Assembly (NCBI GenBank): GCA_031539425.1
Contig: JAVKLI010000110.1
Location: 1-25,354 of the forward strand
Direction: 5' to 3'
Origin: UBA4416 sp031539425
GTDB lineage: Bacteria > Bacteroidota > Bacteroidia > B-17B0 > Aurantibacillaceae
Length of the DNA stretch: 25,354 bases
Shown here: positions 8,992 to 16,365 of the stretch, one piece after another
Position numbering within the stretch: the first letter of the stretch is position 1
Layout of the letters: each line of letters begins with the position of its first letter
Notes under the pieces: model-generated
What the model was told of the DNA's origin: nothing
Databases searched by the model: none
What the model saw: only the letters and a program-made list of their open reading frames with translations
Made by a program: the position numbers and the translations under genes

Positions 8992-9975
8992 ATGATATTT
9001 GTATTTACAGAAATTACTAAAGGTGGGGTTAAAAAAAGTAGCCTAGAAAGCGTTAATTACGCTTATAAACTTGCAGAGCATACAAACAATCAAGTTACAG
9101 CAATGGCTATTGATGCCAATGAATCTCAACTTGCAGCTATAGGAAAAGCTGGGGCTCATCAAATAATTAATACCTCATTAGATATTAAATTTTTACATGA
9201 ATTTCAAAACTTAGCAAAAGCAGTTGTTCAAATTATTAAAGACGTAAATCCAACTATGGTTATTTTTGCTCATGACTTAACAGGAAAGTCATTGGCTCCG
9301 TACGTTGCTGCCATCCTTAATGCAGGCTTTGTTTCGGGTATCACAAATTTACCAAGCTTTAACAATACGTCATGTGAAGTGTCAAAAAACATCTTTTCAG
9401 GCAAAGCAACAGCAACCTATCAAATAGATGCTTCAATAAAAGTGTTTACATTGATGCCTGGATCATTTTCATTAGTTGAGTATAGTTCAAATAATTTTAA
9501 AGCAGAATCAAAATCGCTCGATCAATCTTTATTTACAAATAAATTAACTATTACAGAAACTCAAATAAACACAATGGGAGAAATGGTACCATTACCAGAA
9601 GCTGAATTAGTAGTAAGTGGGGGGCGTGGCTTAAAAGACCCCTCAAATTGGCATATACTTGAAGATTTGGCAAAGTCGTTAAAAGCTACTACAGCATGTT
9701 CTCGTCCAGTGGCCGATTTACATTGGCGCCCACATCATGAACACGTAGGTCAAACGGGTGTGGCTATAAGACCTAAATTGTATATTGCTATTGGTATTTC
9801 AGGGGCTATTCAACATTTGGCTGGCGTTAATGGAAGTCAAACTATTGTTGTAATAAATAATGACCAAGAGGCCCCATTCTTTAAATCAGCTGATTATGGT
9901 ATATTGGGAGATGCCTTTACCATTGTGCCCAAACTTACAGCTGCTATAAATAAATTTAATTCAGAAAAAAACTAA
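8992..9975 (+). CDS. etfA: Electron transfer flavoprotein, alpha subunit
   Basis: 327-residue EtfA, which binds the catalytic FAD. The N-terminal half (1-190) is the adenine-nucleotide-hydrolase-like fold with HDLTGKSLAPYVAA. The C-terminal FAD domain shows VVSGGRGLKDPSNW (SGGRG at 209-213), CSRPVAD, GQTG at 253-256 and GISGAIQHLAG from 268, all standard FAD contacts. Length is normal. It pairs with etfB 24 nt upstream. The stop codon is part of a terminator-like inverted repeat, which probably ends the etfBA message. Confidence 0.96.
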   Translation: MIFVFTEITKGGVKKSSLESVNYAYKLAEHTNNQVTAMAIDANESQLAAIGKAGAHQIINTSLDIKFLHEFQNLAKAVVQIIKDVNPTMVIFAHDLTGKSLAPYVAAILNAGFVSGITNLPSFNNTSCEVSKNIFSGKATATYQIDASIKVFTLMPGSFSLVEYSSNNFKAESKSLDQSLFTNKLTITETQINTMGEMVPLPEAELVVSGGRGLKDPSNWHILEDLAKSLKATTACSRPVADLHWRPHHEHVGQTGVAIRPKLYIAIGISGAIQHLAGVNGSQTIVVINNDQEAPFFKSADYGILGDAFTIVPKLTAAINKFNSEKN

Positions 9976-9998
9976 CTAATAATTAGTTATATTTTTTT
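9973..9998 (+). terminator. AT-rich intrinsic terminator at the end of etfA
   Basis: The etfA stop codon opens an inverted repeat (TAACTAAT / ATTAGTTA, effective loop of about 5 nt), followed at 9992-9998 by seven Ts. Stem-loop plus T-run fits an intrinsic terminator, though the stem has only two G-C pairs and may leak into the next gene. Confidence 0.4.
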
Positions 9999-10006
9999 AC
10001 ACCTGT

Positions 10007-10603
10007 ATGACATCCAAAAAAATACAACTCGATATAATCGGCTTGTCAGAAAGTCAAACACAAGGTAATTCTTATGTTTTAATTCTTGGAGATCAAAAAA
10101 GTAGTAAAAAATTACCCATTATTATTGGCCCTTACGAAGCACAAGCTATTGCATTAGAACTAGAAAATATAGAGCCTACAAGGCCATTAACACATGATTT
10201 GTTTAAACATATTTTTAAAGCATTTAAGTTACAATTAAATGAAGTGATTATTTATAAATTGCACGATGGTATATTTTATTCCAAGTTGGTTTGTGAAGAT
10301 CATTCGGGCATTATTGAAATTGAAGCCAGAACAAGTGATGCGGTTGCTATTGCTGTTCGATTTAATGCGTCAATTAAAACTTTTGCATTTATATTAGATA
10401 CCGCTGGAGTTATTATTCAAGAATCTAAGGAAGGTAAACTCATCGCAAATGATGCGTCAATTATTGAACCATCTAACACCAATGAATATGCAAATTTATT
10501 AAATGATGAGCTAGAATTTTTATTAGCTAAACTTTTGAAAAATGAAAATTATGAACTAGCCTCAAAAGTAAGAGACGAAATTAATAGACGCAAAACTTCT
10601 TAA
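10007..10603 (+). CDS. Bifunctional nuclease (DUF151) domain protein with C-terminal UVR motif
   Basis: 198-residue cytoplasmic protein. Residues about 5-130 are the DUF151/BFN domain: the opening IQLDIIGLSESQTQGNSYVL, LPIIIGPYEAQAIALELE, RPLTHDLF, and IEIEARTSDAVAIAVRFNA. Proteins of this family have been described as nucleases in plants and other organisms; activity here is not shown by sequence. Residues about 158-196 form a UvrB/UvrC (UVR) helical hairpin, with LNDELEFLLAKLLKNENYELASKVRDEI, a protein-interaction motif seen in repair and protease-adaptor proteins. This two-domain form is common in Bacteroidota. It starts 31 nt after etfA and ends 14 nt before the Smr gene, so those two probably share a message. 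Confidence 0.82.
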   Translation: MTSKKIQLDIIGLSESQTQGNSYVLILGDQKSSKKLPIIIGPYEAQAIALELENIEPTRPLTHDLFKHIFKAFKLQLNEVIIYKLHDGIFYSKLVCEDHSGIIEIEARTSDAVAIAVRFNASIKTFAFILDTAGVIIQESKEGKLIANDASIIEPSNTNEYANLLNDELEFLLAKLLKNENYELASKVRDEINRRKTS

Positions 10604-10617
10604 TATAGTTTGAGTTT

Positions 10618-10950
10618 ATGGCAAAAAAAAATCATAAAATAAAAAACGTTCATCTTAATTTAAAACAATTAAGCACATACAGAGAAATTGATTTACATTT
10701 TGAATCGAATGAAAGGACAATAAGTATTGAAGATAAAGGTGCTATTTTACGGAAACAATTATCAAAATTTAAAGCGGAATTACAATACTGTTATAATAAT
10801 AATGTGCCAAAGCTAGTGGTAGTACATGGAGTTGGGGAAGGTGTTTTAAAAGGTGAAATATTAAAAATATTGAGAAGTGAAATTGGTCTAACCTATCAAG
10901 ACGCAAATTATTTAAAATATGGCGATGGGGCTACTGAAATTATTTTTTAA
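10618..10950 (+). CDS. Single-domain Smr (small MutS-related) protein
   Basis: 110-residue basic protein consisting almost only of an Smr domain, a fold with nicking-endonuclease or RNA-cleaving activity in several relatives. Visible motifs are REIDLHFE (the DLH motif, with F where many family members have G), VVVHGVGEGVLKGEILKIL (the HGxGxG turn), and the closing YGDGATEIIF (Gly-x-Gly-Ala-Thr). Many Bacteroidota Smr proteins carry an extra N-terminal DUF2027 domain; here it is missing and the basic start MAKKNHKIKN replaces it. The gene follows the BFN-UVR gene by 14 nt, which suggests a shared nucleic-acid role (inference). The start ATG at 10618 is the only reasonable one. Confidence 0.8.
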   Translation: MAKKNHKIKNVHLNLKQLSTYREIDLHFESNERTISIEDKGAILRKQLSKFKAELQYCYNNNVPKLVVVHGVGEGVLKGEILKILRSEIGLTYQDANYLKYGDGATEIIF

Positions 10951-11007
10951 TAGCACCATTAAAACTGATATCAATAGCTACACTCAAACATTTGCTTATA
11001 AAAGCAC

Positions 11008-12921
11008 CTACCTCCAAACCAGCCATTTATTAGGATGATCATCTAAAGAATATAATTTTACGTTTACTATTTCAAAAGAAGAACGCTTAGATTTTTGTAA
11101 ATAAAAATTAATAGATGCGTTTTTATGAATCCATTGTTTATGGTCTGAGCCAATAAAAACATCCATAAAAATATGATTTTGCTTGTGATTTAATGTAATT
11201 TGATCAATCATTTTTTCTGATTTATAATAAAGTGATTGACCCTGTTTATTTTTAATTTCAGCGCATATTACATCTTTTGACGATAACAAACTATCATTGC
11301 GTATACAAAAATCTATCACTAAATATTGTTCTTTATAAATAGGCTTTTTATCCATATTTAAACTAATATGAAATGGAAATTCTTTAGCATGAGCAGTTAC
11401 ACAATACACAATACTATCATTATACAATTGCAAGGGCTTTACAGTATCTGTATAAATTTTAAAATCATACGTTGAATAATTAAATGCAAATTCTTTTGGA
11501 ATAGGCTCTGTATTATAAAATTTAGTAAATACATAAACATTATAGAAAAAACTTTCAATATTATTTAATGCGTATGGATAAAATTGCTTTATCATTTTAA
11601 TTTGTGCTGGTGAAACATCGCCCACTATAATATATTGGCTTGTTTGATTTTTTAAATAATCAATTAATTGTTTTGCAGAACAAGTTTGTGTGTTAAAATA
11701 TTTTTGATGAGGTAATTTATATTTAGATAAATAATAAGATATAAAAAACGGCTCACCTTTATAAATAACAGATACATCAGTTGTTTTAAAGTCATCAATC
11801 GTTTGTTTGGTTGCATTTACTTGCATTTCATATTCATGATGATGCACTTTAAAAAATAGTTGTTTTTTAAAAATGCTTTGACAACTAAGCAGTAGAGTTA
11901 ACAAAAAGCTGATGTAACCCATTTTTTTAGAAGTACTATTTTTAAAAAATGTGGCTACAAAAACTAATAAAGCAATACCTGAAAACAATAAGTTAGAGTT
12001 TTGCAAAATAGATCCCACAATAACTGAGTAAATATGTATTATCAAATAGTTTATGCTAAAACATAAAAACAAAAATTGTTGTTTTTGAGTAATTGTTTTT
12101 AGTTTAAAAATCGAAATTAAAATAGAAAAACCAAATAGCAACATTAAAATAATACCAACTAAGCCTGTACCAAAAAAGGCCCTCATAAAATACAATACTT
12201 CTAATGGATTTATCTTTGGAAGCCATGATAAGCTTGACAATTTAAGTTGAGTGAGCGTTAACGATAAAATTGGTAAGTAAAGTGCAATAGCACACATACA
12301 AACAGTCGTAAAAGTTAGGCGTTGAGATTTATTAATATAGAAAAAAGTTAAAACAGATACCACTACTGCAAATAGAGCACTTATATGGTGATTGTATGCG
12401 CAAAGTGTAACAAATAGAATATATAAAAAATAATTTTTTAATTGATGAGTGTTATTAAAAATTAAATTAAATGCAGCATATAATAAACAAATAGAAAACA
12501 AAACACCTGTTATGTACATACGTGCATAACTGCTATATATGATGAAAATAAACGAATAGGAGATAATAATAGAACTAACAATACCTACATTTTTATTGAA
12601 AAATTTTAGCGAAAAAATATAAACACAAATGATTGATGCTATGCCACACAATAAAAATGGTACTTTAACCCAAACCTCTGTAGTAGGAAGCACTTGTAAA
12701 TACAACCATAACAGCCATTGAATTAACATAGGATGTGTATCTGTTAATACGCCCTTATATATTAAATCTGAAAAAGTAGTGAAATGAGCTCTACTTAAAG
12801 CGCTTAACTCATCATGTGAAAACTGATACTGGTTAAGCGGAACAAAACGAAAAACAATTCCTAAAAGTAAAATACCATAAAACAACCAATGTGCTTTTAT
12901 GTTTGAAACGAGGGCGTTCAT
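11008..12921 (-). CDS. GT39/ArnT-type membrane glycosyltransferase
   Basis: 637-residue polytopic protein. Residues 1-345 hold about ten hydrophobic helices. The first extracytoplasmic loop has the acidic pair D37-E38 in SHDELSALSRAH, the catalytic-site feature of GT39/PMT and ArnT-type C-type-fold transferases that use lipid-phosphate sugars. TDTHPMLIQWLLW follows, as in this family. The C-terminal 280 or so residues are a soluble, probably periplasmic, domain rich in beta strands that I do not recognise. Donor and acceptor are unknown; envelope glycan or protein glycosylation is likely. The gene stands alone, convergent with the Smr gene and divergent from tRNA-Leu. A TACCTTGT box at 12941-12948 (minus) is a possible promoter. 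Confidence 0.75.
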   Translation of the reverse strand: MNALVSNIKAHWLFYGILLLGIVFRFVPLNQYQFSHDELSALSRAHFTTFSDLIYKGVLTDTHPMLIQWLLWLYLQVLPTTEVWVKVPFLLCGIASIICVYIFSLKFFNKNVGIVSSIIISYSFIFIIYSSYARMYITGVLFSICLLYAAFNLIFNNTHQLKNYFLYILFVTLCAYNHHISALFAVVVSVLTFFYINKSQRLTFTTVCMCAIALYLPILSLTLTQLKLSSLSWLPKINPLEVLYFMRAFFGTGLVGIILMLLFGFSILISIFKLKTITQKQQFLFLCFSINYLIIHIYSVIVGSILQNSNLLFSGIALLVFVATFFKNSTSKKMGYISFLLTLLLSCQSIFKKQLFFKVHHHEYEMQVNATKQTIDDFKTTDVSVIYKGEPFFISYYLSKYKLPHQKYFNTQTCSAKQLIDYLKNQTSQYIIVGDVSPAQIKMIKQFYPYALNNIESFFYNVYVFTKFYNTEPIPKEFAFNYSTYDFKIYTDTVKPLQLYNDSIVYCVTAHAKEFPFHISLNMDKKPIYKEQYLVIDFCIRNDSLLSSKDVICAEIKNKQGQSLYYKSEKMIDQITLNHKQNHIFMDVFIGSDHKQWIHKNASINFYLQKSKRSSFEIVNVKLYSLDDHPNKWLVWR

Positions 12922-12980
12922 TAAACTGATTATTTTTTTAACAAGGTAAATAAATAATTAGCATTTTTGTAAACTTTTTT

Positions 12981-13061
12981 GCCTAGGTGTTGGAATGGTA
13001 TACAAGCATGCTTGAGGTGCATGTGCCGCAAGGCGTGGGAGTTCGAGTCTCCTCCTAGGTA
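12981..13061 (+). tRNA. tRNA-Leu (anticodon GAG)
   Basis: 81-nt class II tRNA read directly from the sequence. The acceptor stem is GCCTAGG paired with CCTAGGT (G-U at the first pair), then discriminator A at 13061. The D arm has TTG/CAA. The anticodon stem is CATGC/GCATG with loop TTGAGGT and anticodon GAG at 13014-13016, which reads CUC/CUU Leu. The long variable arm has a GCC-GCAA-GGC hairpin. The T arm is GGGAG-TTCGAGT-CTCCT. The 3' CCA is not encoded. It lies 26 nt before the ABC exporter start on the same strand. Confidence 0.95.
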
Positions 13062-13086
13062 CTTATTTATTTTTCTATTTTTTTTT

Positions 13087-14883
13087 ATGAATCAAAAATC
13101 AAAAATTAACCCAAAAAAAACCTTAAAACTATTTCAATACGTTAAGCAAAATAAATGGCAATTTTTATTAGGCCTTTGTTTTTTAGGTGGTACTGCTGGA
13201 ATTGGCTTATATTTCCCTTTAATTGCAGGTAAAATGTTTGGATTTTTAGGCGAAACACATGCCGATTCGGTTTTGTTTTCTGAAAAGGTACTGCAAACAG
13301 GTTTAGAACTATTGTTTTTATTAATACTACAAGGTGTTATATCATTTGGGAGAGTGTATTTTTTCACTTTAGTAGCAGAAAATATGCTGAAGGGATTGCG
13401 ATTTGATACGTTTAATAAATTATTGAAGTTACCAATGGCTTATTTTTCAAAAAAACAAATTGGAGAGTTACAAAGTCGTTTATCTACTGATATTAATGCT
13501 ATTTCAGATGCTTTTATAATAAATATTGCAGAGGTTATACGACAAACTATAGTGGGTATAGGTGGTATGGTATTATTAATTTATTATACCAATTGGCATG
13601 TGGCAAAATGGTTTATTGTCATCATTCCGCCACTTACAGCTATTGCCATTATTTATGGAAGACGCATTAGAAAATATTCTAAAATATTTCAAGATAAAAT
13701 TGCCATATCAAACATTATAATTTCTGAAGCATTAATCGGTATTACCAGTGTAAAAGCCTTTACTAATGAGGTTTTAGAAACTAAGAAATATTCAATTAAC
13801 ATTGAAGAAATTAAAAAATTTGGCATTAAGTACGGTCTGTTAAAAGGCTTATTTTTTGCCTTCATAATTATGTGTGTGTTTGGGTCTATCTTTTTTTTAT
13901 TGTATAAAATGTTGCTGCTCATTAATGCAGGAGAATTATCGAGTGAAAATTTTGGAAAATTTATGATGCTATCTTTGTTTGTTGCAGGTTCCTTGGGTGG
14001 GTTACCAGAACAGTTAGCATCTATACAAAGAGCTATGGGCGCTACAGATAGGGTTTTTGAAATATTAGACGAGCAGCATGAAATTGTAAATATGAATACA
14101 GTACCTATTCAATACCCACGTGTAGAAGGTTATTTAGAATTTCAAAATATTGAATTTACCTACCCATCAAGGCCAGATTATAAAGTGCTAAACAATGTAT
14201 CGTTTCAAATTAAAAAAGGACAAACTGTAGCCTTGGTAGGCAGCAGCGGCTCTGGCAAATCTACAATAGCCGCTTTAGCATTGCGTTTTTATGAACCTAA
14301 TAATGGCACTTATTTAATAGATAATAAAAAATCAACAGATTATGATTTAACTGAGTTGCGCCAACAAATAGCTATTGTGCCGCAAGATGTGATATTATTT
14401 GGCGGTACAATTAAAGAAAATATTTTATATGCAGCGCCAAACGCTACAGATGCAGAAGTTATAGAGGCAGCCAAACAAGCTAATGCCTATGATTTTATTA
14501 CCGGATTTCCAGATAGCTTTGAAACCAAAGTGGGTGATAGAGGTATTCAACTATCTGGTGGGCAAAGGCAGCGTATTGCTATTGCTAGAGCTGTACTAAA
14601 AAATCCATCTATATTAATTTTGGATGAAGCTACCAGTAGTTTAGATAGCGAAAGCGAACGTTTGGTGCAAGAAGCTATAGATAAGCTCATGGTTGGTCGC
14701 TCTTCTTTAGTAATCGCACATCGCTTATCAACCATTAAAAATGCAGATATGATTGTGGTGTTAGATAAGGGTAAAGTACTTGAAAGTGGCACACATCAAG
14801 CGTTAATTGAAAATAAAAATGGCTTATACTCTAAATTAGTAAAGCTACAATATGAGCGCAATGATTTGGATTTAATATCATAA
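13087..14883 (+). CDS. MsbA-type ABC exporter (fused permease and ATPase)
   Basis: 598-residue half-transporter that should work as a homodimer in the inner membrane. Residues about 25-320 are a six-helix exporter domain. The ATPase has Walker A GSSGSGKST at 385-393, the Q-loop IAIVPQDV, the signature LSGGQRQRIAIARA from 489, Walker B ILILDEA with D513-E514, and the switch His at 545 (AHRL). All are intact. The substrate cannot be told; MsbA-like lipid export and multidrug efflux are both possible. I start at the ATG at 13087 (MNQKSK); the frame is open further upstream only because it runs through the tRNA. No Shine-Dalgarno sequence is visible, as is usual in this phylum. Confidence 0.9.
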   Translation: MNQKSKINPKKTLKLFQYVKQNKWQFLLGLCFLGGTAGIGLYFPLIAGKMFGFLGETHADSVLFSEKVLQTGLELLFLLILQGVISFGRVYFFTLVAENMLKGLRFDTFNKLLKLPMAYFSKKQIGELQSRLSTDINAISDAFIINIAEVIRQTIVGIGGMVLLIYYTNWHVAKWFIVIIPPLTAIAIIYGRRIRKYSKIFQDKIAISNIIISEALIGITSVKAFTNEVLETKKYSINIEEIKKFGIKYGLLKGLFFAFIIMCVFGSIFFLLYKMLLLINAGELSSENFGKFMMLSLFVAGSLGGLPEQLASIQRAMGATDRVFEILDEQHEIVNMNTVPIQYPRVEGYLEFQNIEFTYPSRPDYKVLNNVSFQIKKGQTVALVGSSGSGKSTIAALALRFYEPNNGTYLIDNKKSTDYDLTELRQQIAIVPQDVILFGGTIKENILYAAPNATDAEVIEAAKQANAYDFITGFPDSFETKVGDRGIQLSGGQRQRIAIARAVLKNPSILILDEATSSLDSESERLVQEAIDKLMVGRSSLVIAHRLSTIKNADMIVVLDKGKVLESGTHQALIENKNGLYSKLVKLQYERNDLDLIS

Positions 14884-14906
14884 AGAGATTAGCTTGACTT
14901 ATATTT

Positions 14907-15281
14907 ATGAAAAAAATAGGCATTTTTTCATCTTATTTAAAATTTAAACTGGGTTATGTCTACTATAACCTAATTAGTATATGTTTCTTATGTATTGTAT
15001 GCTAAAAATACTGCTTAAAAAATGCAGCTACTACTTCAAGTATAAGTGCAATTAAACTAATAAATAATTTAAGTAAAGAAACTACTAATAGTCCTTCTAT
15101 TAAAGGTATACAAGGCGTTCTAGTATAAAGTGTACAGGCAATAAATACAAGGGTTAATATATAATGGTACTAACTGGGGGCTTCAAATTATCCATTAGCA
15201 GCAACAACTAGTTTTGGAGTAATTCTATGCCTAATTATTTGACTAGTGGAGAATTACCTCTCGTAGTTAATATAAATGCTA
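14907..15281 (+). pseudogene. Gene-free 398-nt stretch with possible decayed reading frame
   Basis: 14884-15281 holds no intact gene. A frame starting at the ATG at 14907 gives a signal-peptide-like MKKIGIFSSYLKFKLG, stops at 15003-15005, then continues in the same frame for 40 Ser/Thr/Asn-rich codons (15006-15125) before more stops. Near 15228 another frame gives MPNYLTSGELPLVVNINAI, running to a stop inside the PLP-enzyme gene. This looks like a secreted-protein gene broken by stops and at least one frameshift, but the open segments are short enough to arise by chance. The start of this frame also forms a 9-bp hairpin (14907-14915 with 14923-14931) that might instead act as a terminator for the ABC exporter gene. 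Confidence 0.28.
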
Positions 15282-16265
15282 TTACAAATAACCTTTACTT
15301 ATCATCCATTCGTCATTAAACATTTTGCCAAGGTACCTTGTACCATGATCATGAAATATAACTACAACCATATCCGTTGGTTTAAATAAATGTTGCATTT
15401 GCAAAACACCTGCCATAGCTGCACCAGCACTATTTCCAACAAATATACCTTCTTCACGGGGTATACGCCTTGTCATAACTGCCGCATCTTTATCTGTTAT
15501 CTTTTCAAAATGATCTATTAAATTGATATCTACATTTTTAGGTAAAAAATCTTCCCCTATACCCTCTGTTACATATGGATAAATTTCATTTTTATCGATA
15601 ATTCCCGTTTCTTTTAATTTTTTAAATATAGAACCATAAGTATCAATACCTAACAATTTAATATTTGGATTTTGTTCTTTTAAAAATTTACCTGTACCAC
15701 AAATAGTGCCTCCCGTTCCAACCCCAACAACTAAGTGTGTAATCTTGCCCTCTGTTTGTTCCCATATTTCTGGGCCCGTTTGCTCATAATGCGCTTGAGT
15801 GTTAGATAAGTTGTCGTACTGATTAGGTTTCCAAGCGTTAGGAGTTTCTTTTTCTAAGCGGCTCGATACTGAGTAATAAGAGCGAGGGTCTTCTGGGTCA
15901 ACATCTGTAGGGCACACAACCACCTCGGCGCCAAAAGCTTTTAAAGCATCTACCTTTTCTTTACTTTGTTTATCAGTAGTGGTAAATATACATTTATAAC
16001 CTTTCATAATAGCTGCTATAGCCAAACCCATACCTGTATTGCCGCTGGTTCCTTCTATAATAGTGCCTCCAGGTTTTAATTTGCCGCTTTTTTCAGCATC
16101 TTCTATCATTTTTAAAGCCATTCTATCCTTGATAGAATTGCCAGGGTTTACCGTCTCGATTTTTGCTAATACCGTGCAAGGAAAGCCTTTTGTGATGTTG
16201 TTAATGCGAACCAAAGGTGTATTACCAATAGTTTCAAGAATATTATTGCTTATTTTTTGATACAT
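15282..16265 (-). CDS. Cystathionine beta-synthase-like / cysteine synthase PLP enzyme
   Basis: 327-residue fold-type II PLP enzyme. The PLP lysine is K46 in NPGNSIKDRMA, the phosphate loop is TSGNTG at 73-78, and GVGTGGTICGTGK is the second glycine loop. Several stretches resemble cystathionine beta-synthase more than O-acetylserine sulfhydrylase: DPRSYYSVSSRLEKETPNAW, QYDNLSNTQAHYEQTGPEIW, the YVTEGIGEDFLP block and the final DEWMISKGYL. The regulatory CBS-pair domain of the animal enzyme is absent. I therefore favour serine plus homocysteine to cystathionine, with cysteine synthase as the alternative. It starts at the ATG at 16265, divergent from the protease gene. Confidence 0.85.
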   Translation of the reverse strand: MYQKISNNILETIGNTPLVRINNITKGFPCTVLAKIETVNPGNSIKDRMALKMIEDAEKSGKLKPGGTIIEGTSGNTGMGLAIAAIMKGYKCIFTTTDKQSKEKVDALKAFGAEVVVCPTDVDPEDPRSYYSVSSRLEKETPNAWKPNQYDNLSNTQAHYEQTGPEIWEQTEGKITHLVVGVGTGGTICGTGKFLKEQNPNIKLLGIDTYGSIFKKLKETGIIDKNEIYPYVTEGIGEDFLPKNVDINLIDHFEKITDKDAAVMTRRIPREEGIFVGNSAGAAMAGVLQMQHLFKPTDMVVVIFHDHGTRYLGKMFNDEWMISKGYL

Positions 16266-16351
16266 AGGTTTTAGAAAATTGAATTCATTTTATTCACATG
16301 TTAATATTACTAAAATATTAATGTATAAAAAAATTAGCAATGATTTTATGC

Positions 16352-16359
16352 TAAATTTG
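16352..16359 (+). promoter_or_regulatory. TAAATTTG box before the protease gene
   Basis: Exact match to the Bacteroidota -7 consensus TAnnTTTG. With the usual spacing, transcription would start at about 16366, the A of the preferred start codon, implying a leaderless or near-leaderless message. No good -33 TTTG is visible, so a chance match is possible. Confidence 0.3.
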
Positions 16360-16365
16360 AGCTGT

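Noticed and set aside
12979..13086. Upstream extension of the ABC exporter frame
   Set aside because: These 36 codons run through the tRNA-Leu gene and do not look like an exporter N-terminus; the ATG at 13087 is natural.
13134..14792. Three minus-strand open frames inside the ABC exporter gene
   Set aside because: Each lies opposite well-conserved exporter sequence and shows no recognisable domain.
15282..16265. Plain CysK/CysM cysteine synthase as the only label
   Set aside because: The middle and C-terminal blocks resemble cystathionine beta-synthase more closely, so I kept the broader call.
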